DNA of 63,399 nucleotides, from NCBI GenBank assembly GCA_902611815.1, contig CACMAZ010000006.1, forward strand, positions 1 through 63,399, given 5' to 3'. A program made the translations under genes and the position numbers. Within the stretch, counting starts at the first letter, position 1; each line of letters starts with the position of its first letter. This document shows, in pieces, positions 1 through 9,229 of the stretch. The notes beneath the pieces were generated by a model that saw only the letters and a program-made list of their open reading frames with translations, searched no databases and was not told where the DNA came from. The stretch is from an uncultured Pelagibacteraceae bacterium (GTDB lineage: Bacteria > Pseudomonadota > Alphaproteobacteria > Pelagibacterales > Pelagibacteraceae).

Positions 1-2215
1 TTTATACAGAGGCTATAAACCAGTTCTTTGGTCTACTGTAGAAAAAACCGCATTAGCAGATGCGGAAGTTGAATATTTAGACCATACATCGGATACCATA
101 TATGCCTCTTTCCCAGTAAAAAATTCAAAAAATAAAAATCTATTAGATAGTGAAGTAATTATTTGGACCACCACACCTTGGACAATTCCTGCAAATAAAG
201 CTTTGGCTTATAATAAAAGTCTTAAATATTTAATTATAGAGGTTACTAGTGAGCCTGATTTTAAAAATAAAAAATTAATAGTTGCGAAAGATTTATTAAA
301 CTCATTTGTGGATGAGTGTAAAATCGAAAAATTTCAAAAAATTTCTGAATTTTTGGGAAATGATTTTGAAGGAACAATCTGTTCACATCCATTTCATAAT
401 CTGGGTTTTGATTATAATGTTCCAATGTTAGAGGCTAGATTTGTTACAACTGAGCAAGGAACAGGTATTGTTCATTGTGCGCCAAGTCACGGCCCAGATG
501 ATTTTAATTTATGCTTAAATAACGGCATAAAAGCTTTAGAGACAGTTGATGATGATGGTAAATATACTAACAATATTCCTTTATTTGAGGGTACACACAT
601 TTTTAAAGCTAATGCTATCGTTATAGAAAAACTCAAAAAAGAAAAAAAATTGTTATTTAATGGTAAATTAAATCATTCATACCCTCACTCTTGGAGATCA
701 AAAGCTCCTTTAGTTCACAGAGCAACACCACAATGGTTTATCTCAATGGAGAGTCATGGTTTAAGAGATAAAGCGCTCAAAGCAATAGATAAAACGGTTT
801 TTTATCCTGAGAAAGGAAAAGAGAGATTAAAGTCTATGATCGAGACCAGACCAGATTGGTGTGTTTCAAGGCAAAGAGTTTGGGGTGTTCCTCTACCAAT
901 ATTTATAAATAAAAAAGATGGAAAGGTTTTAGTTGATGATGAAGTTTTCGAAAATATAGCAAATATTTATGAGAAAGAGGGTTCAGACTGTTGGTTTAAG
1001 GACGATGCTCAAAAATTTCTGGGAAAAAAATACAAAGCAGAAAATTTTACTAAACTGTCAGACATTGTAGAGGTATGGTTTGATAGTGGTTCTACACACT
1101 CTTTTGTTTTAGAAACTAGAAAAGATTTAAAATGGCCTGCTTCTATGTATCTAGAAGGTTCAGATCAACATCGTGGGTGGTTTCATTCCTCACTATTACA
1201 ATCTTGTGGAACTAGAGGGGAGGCCCCATTTGAAACAATTTTATCACATGGATTTGTTGTAGATGGAAAAGGACTTAAAATGTCAAAGTCATTAGGTAAT
1301 GTTATTTCACCTGATGATATCTTAAAAAAATATGGTGCTGATATTCTGAGAATTTGGGTTGCAGCGTCTAATTATTCAGAGGATTTAAGAATAGATTATA
1401 CAATTTTGGAGCAGCATGCGGATGCATACAGAAAGATAAGAAACACGTTTAGATATATACTTGGAAATTTAAAAGACGAATTTTCAGAAAATGATTTTAA
1501 TAAGATTAATTATGATGAATTGAGTGAACTAGATAAGTTGATGTTGCATAAGATTTATTTGTTAAATGACACATACCAAAAAAATTTTAAATCTTATAAT
1601 TTTCATTTGCTTTATAAAGATTTATTAAATTTTTGTACAGTCGACTTATCATCCTTTTATTTTGATATAAGAAAAGACTCTTTGTATTGTGATGATTTAA
1701 AATCAAAGAGAAGAAAAGATTGTCTACAAATACTAAATATACTTCTCGATTGCCTTCTTAAATGGTTTGCTCCCATTCTATCTTTCACCACTGAAGAAAT
1801 TTTCAAATTGATAAATAAAAAACCAAATGAAAGCATTCATTTAGAAAAGTTTGTAACAATTCCAGAGAATTGGAAAAACGAAAATCTTGCTAAAAAATGG
1901 AAAGAAATATTGAATGTACGAGAAATTGCTAATTCAAGCATAGAATTAAAAAGAGCTGATAAACTAATTGGTTCTAGCTTAGAAGCTCAAATAATAATTG
2001 AACTTAATAAAGAAAAATATGATCTTTTAAAAGACTATGATTTTGCTGAAATTTGTATTACCTCAAATGCAGAATTAAAACTAAATCAAGATATTAAAGC
2101 AAACACGAATGTTATAACAAAAAAAGCTATTGGTGAAAAATGTCCTATTTGTTGGAAAATTTTTCAAAAAAAATGTGAGAGACATAATTGTGGTTTTGAT
2201 GGAAAAAAAGAATAA
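1..2215 (+). CDS. ileS: Isoleucyl-tRNA synthetase, 5' end outside the window
   Basis: Class I aminoacyl-tRNA synthetase that charges tRNA-Ile in the cytoplasm. The frame is already open at base 2, so the gene starts upstream; judged by the usual layout of the family, roughly the first 180 residues are missing. The visible part begins at the editing (CP1) domain with [13 protein letters not shown], continues through the second half of the Rossmann catalytic domain ([12 protein letters not shown]), has an intact KMSKS loop ([10 protein letters not shown]), then a helical anticodon-binding region and a short Cys-rich tail (CPIC and CERHNC) that fits the C-terminal zinc site. The last 17 bases overlap the chosen start of lspA, so the two are probably translated together. 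Identification is secure; only the start is unseen. Confidence 0.97.
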   Translation, partial: LYRGYKPVLWSTVEKTALADAEVEYLDHTSDTIYASFPVKNSKNKNLLDSEVIIWTTTPWTIPANKALAYNKSLKYLIIEVTSEPDFKNKKLIVAKDLLNSFVDECKIEKFQKISEFLGNDFEGTICSHPFHNLGFDYNVPMLEARFVTTEQGTGIVHCAPSHGPDDFNLCLNNGIKALETVDDDGKYTNNIPLFEGTHIFKANAIVIEKLKKEKKLLFNGKLNHSYPHSWRSKAPLVHRATPQWFISMESHGLRDKALKAIDKTVFYPEKGKERLKSMIETRPDWCVSRQRVWGVPLPIFINKKDGKVLVDDEVFENIANIYEKEGSDCWFKDDAQKFLGKKYKAENFTKLSDIVEVWFDSGSTHSFVLETRKDLKWPASMYLEGSDQHRGWFHSSLLQSCGTRGEAPFETILSHGFVVDGKGLKMSKSLGNVISPDDILKKYGADILRIWVAASNYSEDLRIDYTILEQHADAYRKIRNTFRYILGNLKDEFSENDFNKINYDELSELDKLMLHKIYLLNDTYQKNFKSYNFHLLYKDLLNFCTVDLSSFYFDIRKDSLYCDDLKSKRRKDCLQILNILLDCLLKWFAPILSFTTEEIFKLINKKPNESIHLEKFVTIPENWKNENLAKKWKEILNVREIANSSIELKRADKLIGSSLEAQIIIELNKEKYDLLKDYDFAEICITSNAELKLNQDIKANTNVITKKAIGEKCPICWKIFQKKCERHNCGFDGKKE

Positions 2216-2687
2216 AATATTTTTACTAAATTTGTTTATTGTAACTATTATATTTTTAATAGATAGATTATGTAAAATATATGTAATAAATCTTTACGAA
2301 GATATTAGTAATCAACAAATTTTTTTAACATCCTTTTTAAATGTTTATTTAATATGGAATGAAGGAATTGCGTTTGGTTTACTTTCATTCGAAAGTCTAA
2401 CGATTTATAACATTATAACTTTTTTAATTGTATTAATTAATATTTTAATAATCTATATATTATTTAAATTAGATGATGTTAGAAAATATTTTTTTTTGAT
2501 AATACTAGGGGGTTCATTAGGAAATTTATTTGATAGATTTGTCTACAATGCAGTGCCAGACTTTATTGATTTCCACATAGGTGATTTTCATTGGTTTATT
2601 TTTAACCCCGCTGATATATTTATTTCAATTGGGATTATTTGCCTTATTTTAGATGAATTTTTTATTAAAAGTAAAAAAAATGATTAG
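2199..2687 (+). CDS. lspA: Lipoprotein signal peptidase (signal peptidase II)
   Basis: Inner-membrane aspartyl protease that removes signal peptides from diacylglyceryl-modified prolipoproteins. The 162-residue product has four hydrophobic segments and both catalytic motifs: NLFDRF (first Asp) and [11 protein letters not shown] (second Asp). I chose the ATG at 2199 ([11 protein letters not shown]); an ATG at 2130 in the same frame would add 23 residues buried in ileS that do not look like the family. It overlaps ileS by 17 bases, and the lipoprotein gene after it by 8. Lgt, the preceding enzyme in lipoprotein maturation, is encoded elsewhere in this window (54002-54760). Confidence 0.95.
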   Translation: MEKKNKIFLLNLFIVTIIFLIDRLCKIYVINLYEDISNQQIFLTSFLNVYLIWNEGIAFGLLSFESLTIYNIITFLIVLINILIIYILFKLDDVRKYFFLIILGGSLGNLFDRFVYNAVPDFIDFHIGDFHWFIFNPADIFISIGIICLILDEFFIKSKKND

Positions 2688-3003
2688 AAATATATTTTTA
2701 TTAATTATATTTATTTCTCTTTATTCTTGTCAATCCATCAAAGACGGTCTGTCAGGAAAAAAATATGAGTCCAGTGATGAATTTTTAGTCATAAAAAAAA
2801 ACCCATTAGTTTTGCCACCTGACTTTAAAGCTCTTCCAGAGCCGCAGGATCCAGTAAAGATGTCGAGAGAAGAAACCATCGAATTAGAAATTGACGAAGT
2901 TTTATCATCGATAAAATCAGAAGATGCCGATATCAGTGGAGATATAACTTCATCAAATAGCTCATCCACTGAAGATTTTGTTATAGATCAAATCAAAAAT
3001 TAG
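2680..3003 (+). CDS. DUF3035 / BamF-type outer-membrane assembly lipoprotein
   Basis: Small predicted lipoprotein of 107 residues. It begins [19 protein letters not shown], a signal peptide with lipobox LYSC, so the mature protein would start at the acylated Cys. After it comes [17 protein letters not shown], the Pro-rich motif characteristic of the alphaproteobacterial DUF3035 family, which has been linked to the BamF accessory subunit of the beta-barrel assembly machine. The C-terminal half is acidic and Ser-rich and looks disordered. I chose ATG 2680 because it places the signal peptide at the very N-terminus; an ATG at 2653 would add nine residues. It starts inside the last codons of lspA, the enzyme that would process it. 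The family match is from memory of motifs, so function is inferred. Confidence 0.75.
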   Translation: MIRNIFLLIIFISLYSCQSIKDGLSGKKYESSDEFLVIKKNPLVLPPDFKALPEPQDPVKMSREETIELEIDEVLSSIKSEDADISGDITSSNSSSTEDFVIDQIKN

Positions 3004-3007
3004 ATCA

Positions 3008-4169
3008 ATGTTAACAAAAAATATTAAATTTCATAATTTTAAAAAAAAAAAAATCCATACAAAATTAAAATTCTTCTTTAAAGATTTAGTTGATAACAGC
3101 TTAAAAAAAGAAAATCTCATACATAGTTTTACCAACGATTTTCATTATTCTTTTAATAAAAATTTATTAACTAAACTTAAAAAAAATAAAATTTTCCAAA
3201 TTTATGGTATGGGCGGTTCATCTTTAGGCGCTCAAGCCATCTATGATTTTTTAAAGATTAATATAAAAAAAAAGGTTTTATTTTTTTGATAATCTTGATG
3301 AACAAAATAAAATAATTAAAACAAAGAAAAAAACTTTAAATATTATAATATCAAAGTCAGGCAATACTCTAGAGACGATTGTTAATGAGAATATTTACTC
3401 ATCTAAGAATAAATTATATATAACTGAAAAAAGAAATAATTATTTAAGAAATCTAGCTTTAAAATTAAAATCTGACATCATAGAACATAAGAACTTTATC
3501 GGCGGCAGATATTCTGTTTTATCTGAAGTTGGCATGCTTCCGGCTGAGTTAATGGGCCTGAATACTAAAAAGTTTAAAAGATTTAATAAATTAATTACAA
3601 ACAAATATTTTGTTAACAACTTACTTATCAATGTAGAAACCCTATATCATTTGATAAAGAGGAAAAAAACTAATTCAATTATTCTTAATTATGACGAGAG
3701 TTCTAATAGTCTATTTAAATGGTACCAACAATTAGTTGCAGAAAGTTTAGGAAAAAATTCAAAAGGGGTATTGCCATTTATTTCTAATTTACCAAAAGAT
3801 AATCACAGCTTAATGCAGCTTTATCTTGATGGAAACAAGAATTGTTTTTTTACTTTTTTTGATGTTAGGACCCAAACAAATACAAAGATTAATAAAAAAA
3901 AGATATTTTCTAATTACAAATATTTAAAGAGACATAGTTTACAATCAATTAAACAAGCACAAAAACAAGCAACTAAAAAGGTTTTTAAAATTAAAAATAT
4001 TCCTTTTAGAAGTTTTGAAGTCTTAAAAAAAAATGAAGAATCATTAGGCGAGCTATTTACCTTCTTTATGATGGAGACTATTTTGTTAGGAAAGATGATG
4101 AAACTAAATCCATTTGATCAACCATCTGTAGAGTTAATAAAAAAAGAGACAAAAAGAATATTAATTTAA
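3008..4169 (+). pseudogene. pgi: Glucose-6-phosphate isomerase, interrupted by a +1 frameshift
   Basis: Converts glucose-6-phosphate and fructose-6-phosphate. Two frames together give about 386 residues of a short-form Pgi. Frame 1 (3008-3292) carries GMGGSSLGAQAI and ends ...KKKVLFF then TGA; the frame shifted by one base continues FFDNLDE, SKSGNTLET, GGRYSVLSEVGML, ESLGKNSKGVLP and NPFDQPSVEL, all core Pgi motifs. The break falls where nine A (3265-3273) and seven T (3281-3287) lie close together, and removing one base from either run restores a single frame. It may be a sequencing error, a genuine recent mutation, or a gene rescued by slippage on the homopolymer. The 3' end overlaps rsmD by 4 bases in convergent orientation. 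Confidence 0.88.
3265..3287 (+). other. Homopolymer pair (A9 and T7) at the pgi frameshift
   Basis: Nine A at 3265-3273, then ggtttta, then seven T at 3281-3287. The pgi reading frame changes by one base across this point: upstream it reads to a TGA at 3288-3290 region, downstream the conserved DNLDE sequence is in the next frame. Both runs are classic sites of polymerase slippage and of base-calling error. Confidence 0.8.
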
Positions 4170-4729
4170 TAAAATTTACCAAATAAGATTCTCGATCTAC
4201 CATATTTTTTATCAATTATTACTTTAAAATCTTCTGGCAACTGGTCTACAGTCTTATTATCTCTGTGAATTAGTATAATACTCTCCTTTTTAAAAACTTT
4301 TTTATGTTTAAGTATGTTAAGTAAGAATTTTATTCTGATTTCCTTAAAAGGAGGGTCTAAAAAAATAAACTCATAATTTTTTAAATTAGATTCTAACTTT
4401 TCTAAACTAAAAACATCCTTCTCAATAATTTTAGTTTTTGAGCAACAATTTAAATTTTGGATATTTTTCTTTAACATCTTTATAGCAGGCAAATGATTTT
4501 CAAAAAAAGTTACATGCCTTGATTTTCTAGAAATACATTCTAGACCAAATGTTCCAACACCAGAAAAAAGATCTAAGACATTTGAATTTAATAACTCAAA
4601 ATTTAATAGCTTTGAATGTTGCAATATATTAAATATAGATTCTTTTACATTGTCCTTTAGAGGTCTCGTAAAATTGTCAGCAGGAATTAATAATTTTTTT
4701 CCTCTTAAATCTCCTGCAATAATTCTCAT
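4166..4729 (-). CDS. rsmD: 16S rRNA (guanine966-N2)-methyltransferase
   Basis: SAM-dependent enzyme that methylates G966 of 16S rRNA during 30S assembly. The 187-residue protein starts MRIIAGDLRGKKL, typical of RsmD, then has the SAM-binding LDLFSGVGTFGLE at about residue 52 and the catalytic motif LDPPF near residue 125. Length is normal. The ATG overlaps the purD stop codon by 4 bases (ATGA), so purD and rsmD are probably one transcript. Its 3' end overlaps pgi by 4 bases. Confidence 0.94.
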   Translation of the reverse strand: MRIIAGDLRGKKLLIPADNFTRPLKDNVKESIFNILQHSKLLNFELLNSNVLDLFSGVGTFGLECISRKSRHVTFFENHLPAIKMLKKNIQNLNCCSKTKIIEKDVFSLEKLESNLKNYEFIFLDPPFKEIRIKFLLNILKHKKVFKKESIILIHRDNKTVDQLPEDFKVIIDKKYGRSRILFGKFY

Positions 4730-5988
4730 ACATCTATAACTTTATACCCAATATCCTTTCTAAAAAAACCATTTTTCCAATTTAATTTGTCAATTAGCTT
4801 AATTATATCCTTTCTAGAATTATAAAAATTTTCAGAGACAGAAACAAAATTTAAAACCCTTCCTCCAGAAGCTAATATTTCATTATTTTCTAATTTTGTT
4901 CCTGCGTGAAAAATATATTCATCTTCTTTAAGAGATACAGTATCTAAACCTAAAATAGGAATATTTTTTTTATACTCATCGGGATAACCTTTTGAACAAA
5001 GAACAATACAAATACTTTTTTTATGATTCAATCTGATTTTGTTTTTTAGTTTACCTAAACAACAATTTACAAAAATTTCTATTAGATCATCTTCTAATAA
5101 AGGAAGTATAGTTTGACACTCTGGATCTCCCATCCTTACATTAAACTCTACAAGATAAGGCTTATTATCCTTAATCATTAGTCCGACATATAAAAATCCT
5201 CTGTAGGTGGTTCCTAAATCTTTAATTGCACTTAATGTTGGATTGATAATTTCTGAATTAATTTTTTCAGCTAACTGTGAATTAAAAAGTCTCGATGGTG
5301 AATAGCAACCCATACCTCCTGTATTTTTTCCTTTATCACCTTCGCCAACTCGTTTGTGGTCCTGTGCAGTCCCGATGAATTGATAATTTTCACCGTCACA
5401 TATTACAAAATAACTCATTTCCTCGCCCTCAAGAAACTCTTCTACTAGCAAATTTTCTGCAACTCCAAACTTTCCTCCAAATATTTCATTTGCCGCAGTT
5501 ATTCCTTCCTCAATATTTTTACATATATAAACTCCCTTACCAGCAGCTAAACCGTCTGATTTGATAACTAAAGGAAATTTTGCGGAACTTAAAAATTTTT
5601 TTGCATCATTTATATTTTCAAATATTTTAAAATTTGAAGTAGGGATTTTATATTTAGAGCAAATTTTTTTTGTAAATATTTTTGAACCCTCTAATTGAGA
5701 AGCTATCTTATTTGGCCCGAAAACTTTTATTTTTGTATCTATAAAATAATCGACTATTCCATTCACTAAAGGCTGTTCTGGCCCAACAATTAAAAGTTCA
5801 ATTTTATTTTCTAAACAAAAATTCTTAATAGATTTAAAATCCTCAATCTTTATTTCTACATTACTGGCAATTTTACTTGTGCCAGCATTCCCAGGAATAC
5901 AGTATATTTTACTTATTTTTGCTGACTCTTTAATTTTAGAGCAAATAGCATGTTCTCTGCCACCACTTCCAATAATTCCAACAATCAT
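4726..5988 (-). CDS. purD: Phosphoribosylamine-glycine ligase (GAR synthetase)
   Basis: ATP-grasp enzyme joining glycine to 5-phosphoribosylamine, the second step of de novo purine synthesis. The 420 residues match the usual length. Visible are the N-terminal GSGGREHAI motif, the ATP-grasp domain with KSDGLAAGKGV, the signature FNVRMGDPECQ and GYPDEYKK in the C-terminal part. It is transcribed away from the DUF2093 gene across a 23-base gap that contains TATAAT on the minus strand (6003 to 5998) only nine bases before the ATG, which would give an almost leaderless mRNA. Confidence 0.97.
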   Translation of the reverse strand: MIVGIIGSGGREHAICSKIKESAKISKIYCIPGNAGTSKIASNVEIKIEDFKSIKNFCLENKIELLIVGPEQPLVNGIVDYFIDTKIKVFGPNKIASQLEGSKIFTKKICSKYKIPTSNFKIFENINDAKKFLSSAKFPLVIKSDGLAAGKGVYICKNIEEGITAANEIFGGKFGVAENLLVEEFLEGEEMSYFVICDGENYQFIGTAQDHKRVGEGDKGKNTGGMGCYSPSRLFNSQLAEKINSEIINPTLSAIKDLGTTYRGFLYVGLMIKDNKPYLVEFNVRMGDPECQTILPLLEDDLIEIFVNCCLGKLKNKIRLNHKKSICIVLCSKGYPDEYKKNIPILGLDTVSLKEDEYIFHAGTKLENNEILASGGRVLNFVSVSENFYNSRKDIIKLIDKLNWKNGFFRKDIGYKVIDV

Positions 5989-5997
5989 TTATATTAA

Positions 5998-6003
5998 ATT
6001 ATA
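5998..6003 (-). promoter_or_regulatory. Candidate -10 box for purD in a 23-base divergent gap
   Basis: Read on the minus strand the bases are TATAAT, a perfect -10 consensus, nine bases before the purD ATG. No convincing -35 is visible 17 bases upstream. The surrounding TTATATTAAATTATAA has symmetric ends, so the same short gap could also fire towards the DUF2093 gene. In DNA this AT-rich, a chance match is possible. Confidence 0.35.
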
Positions 6004-6011
6004 ACTCAAAA

Positions 6012-6209
6012 ATGAAAAATAAATTAGCTAAATTAAAATATCTTCCCAATAATTTCGAAATTATAGAGCCCGGTGACCATGTTGTTTGTGCAGTATCAAA
6101 TAAAAAAATAATGTTAAAAGATCTAAATTATTGGAATGTAGAACTTCAGGAGGCTTATTTTTCTTTTGTCGAAGCTCAATCAAAAAGAGAAAAACTTAAA
6201 AAATTATAG
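6012..6209 (+). CDS. DUF2093 protein (unknown function)
   Basis: A 65-residue protein resembling the DUF2093 family, which is widespread in Alphaproteobacteria. It contains the conserved run LPNNFEIIEPGDHVVCAVS, then LNYWNVELQEAYFS. I see no signal peptide or membrane segment; the protein is small and basic at its ends. The function of the family is unknown to me. It is a single plus-strand gene squeezed between purD (23 bases upstream, divergent) and lpxL (6-base convergent overlap), so promoter and 3' end must both make use of neighbouring coding sequence. Confidence 0.85.
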   Translation: MKNKLAKLKYLPNNFEIIEPGDHVVCAVSNKKIMLKDLNYWNVELQEAYFSFVEAQSKREKLKKL

Positions 6210-7067
6210 TTTCCAACGGTTATGTGACCATATCCATTGAGCTGGATTTTTTGCGATCTTTTCTTCTAACCAATGATTTAATTTATTTGTAATATTTTCA
6301 ACACTTTCACTTTTATCAAAACTTAAATGTTCGTCAAAAAATACCTCAAAGTAAATTCCTTCATTTCTTTGGATGTATACTGGCTGAATAACACAACCAA
6401 ATTTTTTAACAAATTGAGCTGGTATTGTTGTTGTTAGAGCATTTTTTCCAAATAACTTAGAATTAATTCCTTCTGATACTCTTTGATCTATCATGATAGC
6501 TAAACTTTTTCCGCTTTTGAAAAACTTTAGAGCTTCCCTCACACCATTCAAACCTTTTTTTATTTGATTTTTACAAATATAATTTTTTCTTAGGTATTCC
6601 ATTAAAATATTTAAAAATTTGTTGTTCAAAGGTCTGTAGACCGCAGAAAGATCTACCCCCTCTCTTTCTATAACCATGGCCATCAATTCAAAATTATTAA
6701 AATGACCAGATATAAATACAGTTGGTTTTCCGCTATTTTTAATTCTTTTTAAATTTTCTAATCCTTCAATTTTTATGTAATTATCCAATCTTCTTTTTCT
6801 GAATTCGGGAATGTAAACGTATTCAGCTAAAATTCTACCATAGTTGCCCCACATTTTTTCAATAATGTGATTAATTTCATCTTCTTTAATTTCTGGTTTG
6901 AATTTTTTAATATTATCTATAATAACTTTTTTAGATCTAAATCTAGGACCAATAATCTTTCCAATTGAATTCCCTAGATTAGAAGCAATCCTATATCCAG
7001 CAATTTTAAAAACTAGTAGAAATATAAAAATTATTAAAAATTCAAAAAAATATTTGATTTTTTTCAT
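6204..7067 (-). CDS. lpxL: Lipid A biosynthesis (KDO)2-lipid IVA acyltransferase
   Basis: LpxL/HtrB-family late acyltransferase that adds a secondary acyl chain to Kdo2-lipid IVA at the inner membrane. The 287-residue protein has one N-terminal membrane anchor (FFEFLIIFIFLLVF), the catalytic HX4E motif in GHFNNFELM near residue 122, YRPLNNKF, and MIDQRVSEG. It is the last gene of a block read ubiA, msbA, waaA, lpxK, lpxL, and overlaps lpxK by 4 bases. Whether it adds the first or second acyl chain (LpxL versus LpxM type) cannot be told from sequence by eye. Confidence 0.88.
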   Translation of the reverse strand: MKKIKYFFEFLIIFIFLLVFKIAGYRIASNLGNSIGKIIGPRFRSKKVIIDNIKKFKPEIKEDEINHIIEKMWGNYGRILAEYVYIPEFRKRRLDNYIKIEGLENLKRIKNSGKPTVFISGHFNNFELMAMVIEREGVDLSAVYRPLNNKFLNILMEYLRKNYICKNQIKKGLNGVREALKFFKSGKSLAIMIDQRVSEGINSKLFGKNALTTTIPAQFVKKFGCVIQPVYIQRNEGIYFEVFFDEHLSFDKSESVENITNKLNHWLEEKIAKNPAQWIWSHNRWKL

Positions 7068-7993
7068 AAAAATTTTGATAGAAATCTTTTAAATTTCTTT
7101 AAATTGCTTATTCTTATTTCAATTTTTAAAAAACTTATGTTTTTTCTTAATTCAACAGGAATTCTATAAAAATCCTTTTCTGTAGTTAATATTTTCAAAT
7201 TTTTTTCGTTTGCTAATTTTTTTATTTTGTTAATTTCTGTCTTAGAATACTCATAGTGATCTGGGTATATAAGATTTGACACACTTTTAATACCATATTT
7301 GTTTAGAGTCTGGGCAAACCCTAAAGGATTACCTATTCCACTAAAAGTCATATAATTTTTTTTTTTAAATTTTTTATAATTTGTAGGCACATATTCACCA
7401 TTAAATATTTCAATCCTTGGATTTATTTTTTTTATTTTTTTTAAGAATATTTTATCGACAGGCTTCCCTGAGATAAATACGGCATCATATCTCTTTAAAT
7501 TATTTAATCTTTCTCTTAATGGCCCCGAGGGCAATCTTAGCTCATTTCCAGCAAGCGAAATTGAATTAAAACAAGCTATTTTTAAGTCATATTCAATTTT
7601 CTTATCTTGTAAACCATCATCAAATATTGCTAACTCAAATTTTTTGTCTATTGCCTTTGACAAAGATAATACTCTATCATCATCAAATAAAACCTTATTA
7701 TAATTTTCTAGCAATTTTTTCTCGTCTAAATGACTTTGATATTTTTTTTTAATAATTATTGTTTTAAATTTATTTTTTAATTTTTTTGCTAGAAAACTAA
7801 CTAGTGGTGTTTTTCCAGTACCGCCTATATAAATATTACCGATACATATAGTTTTTATTTGGGTATACTTTTTTGGTTTTTCAAAAAAAGTAATTATATT
7901 TCTAAGGTCAATAATAAAAGTTAATGGATAAAGTAATAGTGACTGAAATGTTAAATAATTTTTATCCCAAAATTTTGGTTTAATTAATCTCAT
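7064..7993 (-). CDS. lpxK: Tetraacyldisaccharide 4'-kinase
   Basis: Phosphorylates the 4' position of the lipid A disaccharide. The 309-residue protein has an N-terminal membrane-associated helix, the P-loop GNIYIGGTGKTPLV around residues 52-65, and the Walker B-like AIFDDGLQD followed by the LRLPSGPLRERLNNL segment typical of LpxK. Length is normal. It lies directly after waaA with no spacer and overlaps lpxL by 4 bases, so the lipid A genes are almost certainly co-translated. Confidence 0.93.
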   Translation of the reverse strand: MRLIKPKFWDKNYLTFQSLLLYPLTFIIDLRNIITFFEKPKKYTQIKTICIGNIYIGGTGKTPLVSFLAKKLKNKFKTIIIKKKYQSHLDEKKLLENYNKVLFDDDRVLSLSKAIDKKFELAIFDDGLQDKKIEYDLKIACFNSISLAGNELRLPSGPLRERLNNLKRYDAVFISGKPVDKIFLKKIKKINPRIEIFNGEYVPTNYKKFKKKNYMTFSGIGNPLGFAQTLNKYGIKSVSNLIYPDHYEYSKTEINKIKKLANEKNLKILTTEKDFYRIPVELRKNISFLKIEIRISNLKKFKRFLSKFL

Positions 7994-9229
7994 TTATATT
8001 AAACCTTTTAAAGTTGTAAAATATTTATTAAGAATTTTACTTCCAACTTTTTTAAATTTATTTAGTTCCCTTTTATTTTCAAATTTTCTCATAAATAATT
8101 TTAAAATTATTTTTTTTAGCTGGGAAAAATTTTTAGCTTCAAATGACAATTTTTTTCTTTTTAGTAAATTGTATATTTCAGTAAAATTAAAAGTATGTTT
8201 ACCATGAGTTATATAACATCCATACCTAATTGGTTCCAATGGGTTCTGCCCACCTCTTGGCACAAAAGAACCACCTAAAAAAACAACCTTACTTAGAGAA
8301 TAAAATGATTTACTTTCACCATAAGTGTCGACCAAATACACATCAGTATTCTTTTTTATCTTTTTACTTTCACTATGACAAACATATCTAAGGTTTTTTG
8401 AATTTAAAGTTTCTATAATTTCTCTTGATCTTTCTATATGTCTTGGAATTATGACTGTTAGCAATTTATTTATTTTACTTTTTAAATCTAAGTGTATCCT
8501 TGAAATTAATTCTTCCTCATTATTGTGAGTGCTTGCTGCACATAAAATTTTTCTATTTAAAAAATTTATCTTGATAGATTTATTATTAATTCTTTTTGGC
8601 TCAGAAAATTTCAAATTACCTAATATTTTCATTTTTTTTACTTTGAAATGTCTCAAATAATTAAATGTTTCTTTATTCTGAGGAAAAATGTAATCAAAAA
8701 TGCCAAATACACTGATACCAAAATCTTTAAAGTATTTCCATTTGTGAAAAGAATTTTTACTTATTCTGGCATTCAAAAGAAAAGTTTTAATTTTTTTTCT
8801 TTTTAAATCTCTCAACATTTCAGGCCAAATTTCTGATTCAACAAAAAAAGCTGCAGTTGGTTTCCAATAACATAAAAATTTATTTACTATTAAAGGATTG
8901 TCTATTGGGTAAAATTGATGAATAGTTTTCTTGAATTTAAATTTTTTAAATATTTTTGATGAGCTTAATGTAGAAGTTGATATTAAAATACTTTTTATAT
9001 TTTTATCTTTTTCAAACTTTTCTATAAGTGGGACAATACTTAAAAGCTCCCCAACGCTTGAACAATGAAACCATATTAATTTACCATTTACTCTTTTTTT
9101 TTTAAAAAATCCAAATTTCTCTAAAAATCTCTTAGGATTTTCTTTTTTTTTCAATATTCTGTAAAATACTATTACCGGCGATAAGATAATAATAATAACC
9201 ATTAGTAGATTATATAATATTCTCATCAA
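7994..9229 (-). CDS. waaA: 3-deoxy-D-manno-octulosonic acid (Kdo) transferase
   Basis: Transfers Kdo from CMP-Kdo to lipid IVA on the cytoplasmic face of the inner membrane. The 411-residue protein has an N-terminal membrane helix (LLMVIIIILSPVIVF), WFHCSSVGE near residue 53, ESEIWPEML, and the C-terminal glycosyltransferase signature GGSFVPRGGQNPLEP. The ATG overlaps the msbA stop by 4 bases. Two Met codons start the frame (MMRILYN); either may be used. Confidence 0.94.
   Translation of the reverse strand: MMRILYNLLMVIIIILSPVIVFYRILKKKENPKRFLEKFGFFKKKRVNGKLIWFHCSSVGELLSIVPLIEKFEKDKNIKSILISTSTLSSSKIFKKFKFKKTIHQFYPIDNPLIVNKFLCYWKPTAAFFVESEIWPEMLRDLKRKKIKTFLLNARISKNSFHKWKYFKDFGISVFGIFDYIFPQNKETFNYLRHFKVKKMKILGNLKFSEPKRINNKSIKINFLNRKILCAASTHNNEEELISRIHLDLKSKINKLLTVIIPRHIERSREIIETLNSKNLRYVCHSESKKIKKNTDVYLVDTYGESKSFYSLSKVVFLGGSFVPRGGQNPLEPIRYGCYITHGKHTFNFTEIYNLLKRKKLSFEAKNFSQLKKIILKLFMRKFENKRELNKFKKVGSKILNKYFTTLKGLI

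Noticed and set aside
3534..4169. Second half of pgi as a separate gene with its own ATG.
   Set aside because: Pgi motifs (SKSGNTLET, GGRYSV) lie upstream of this ATG in the same frame, so it is the continuation of a frameshifted gene, not a new start.
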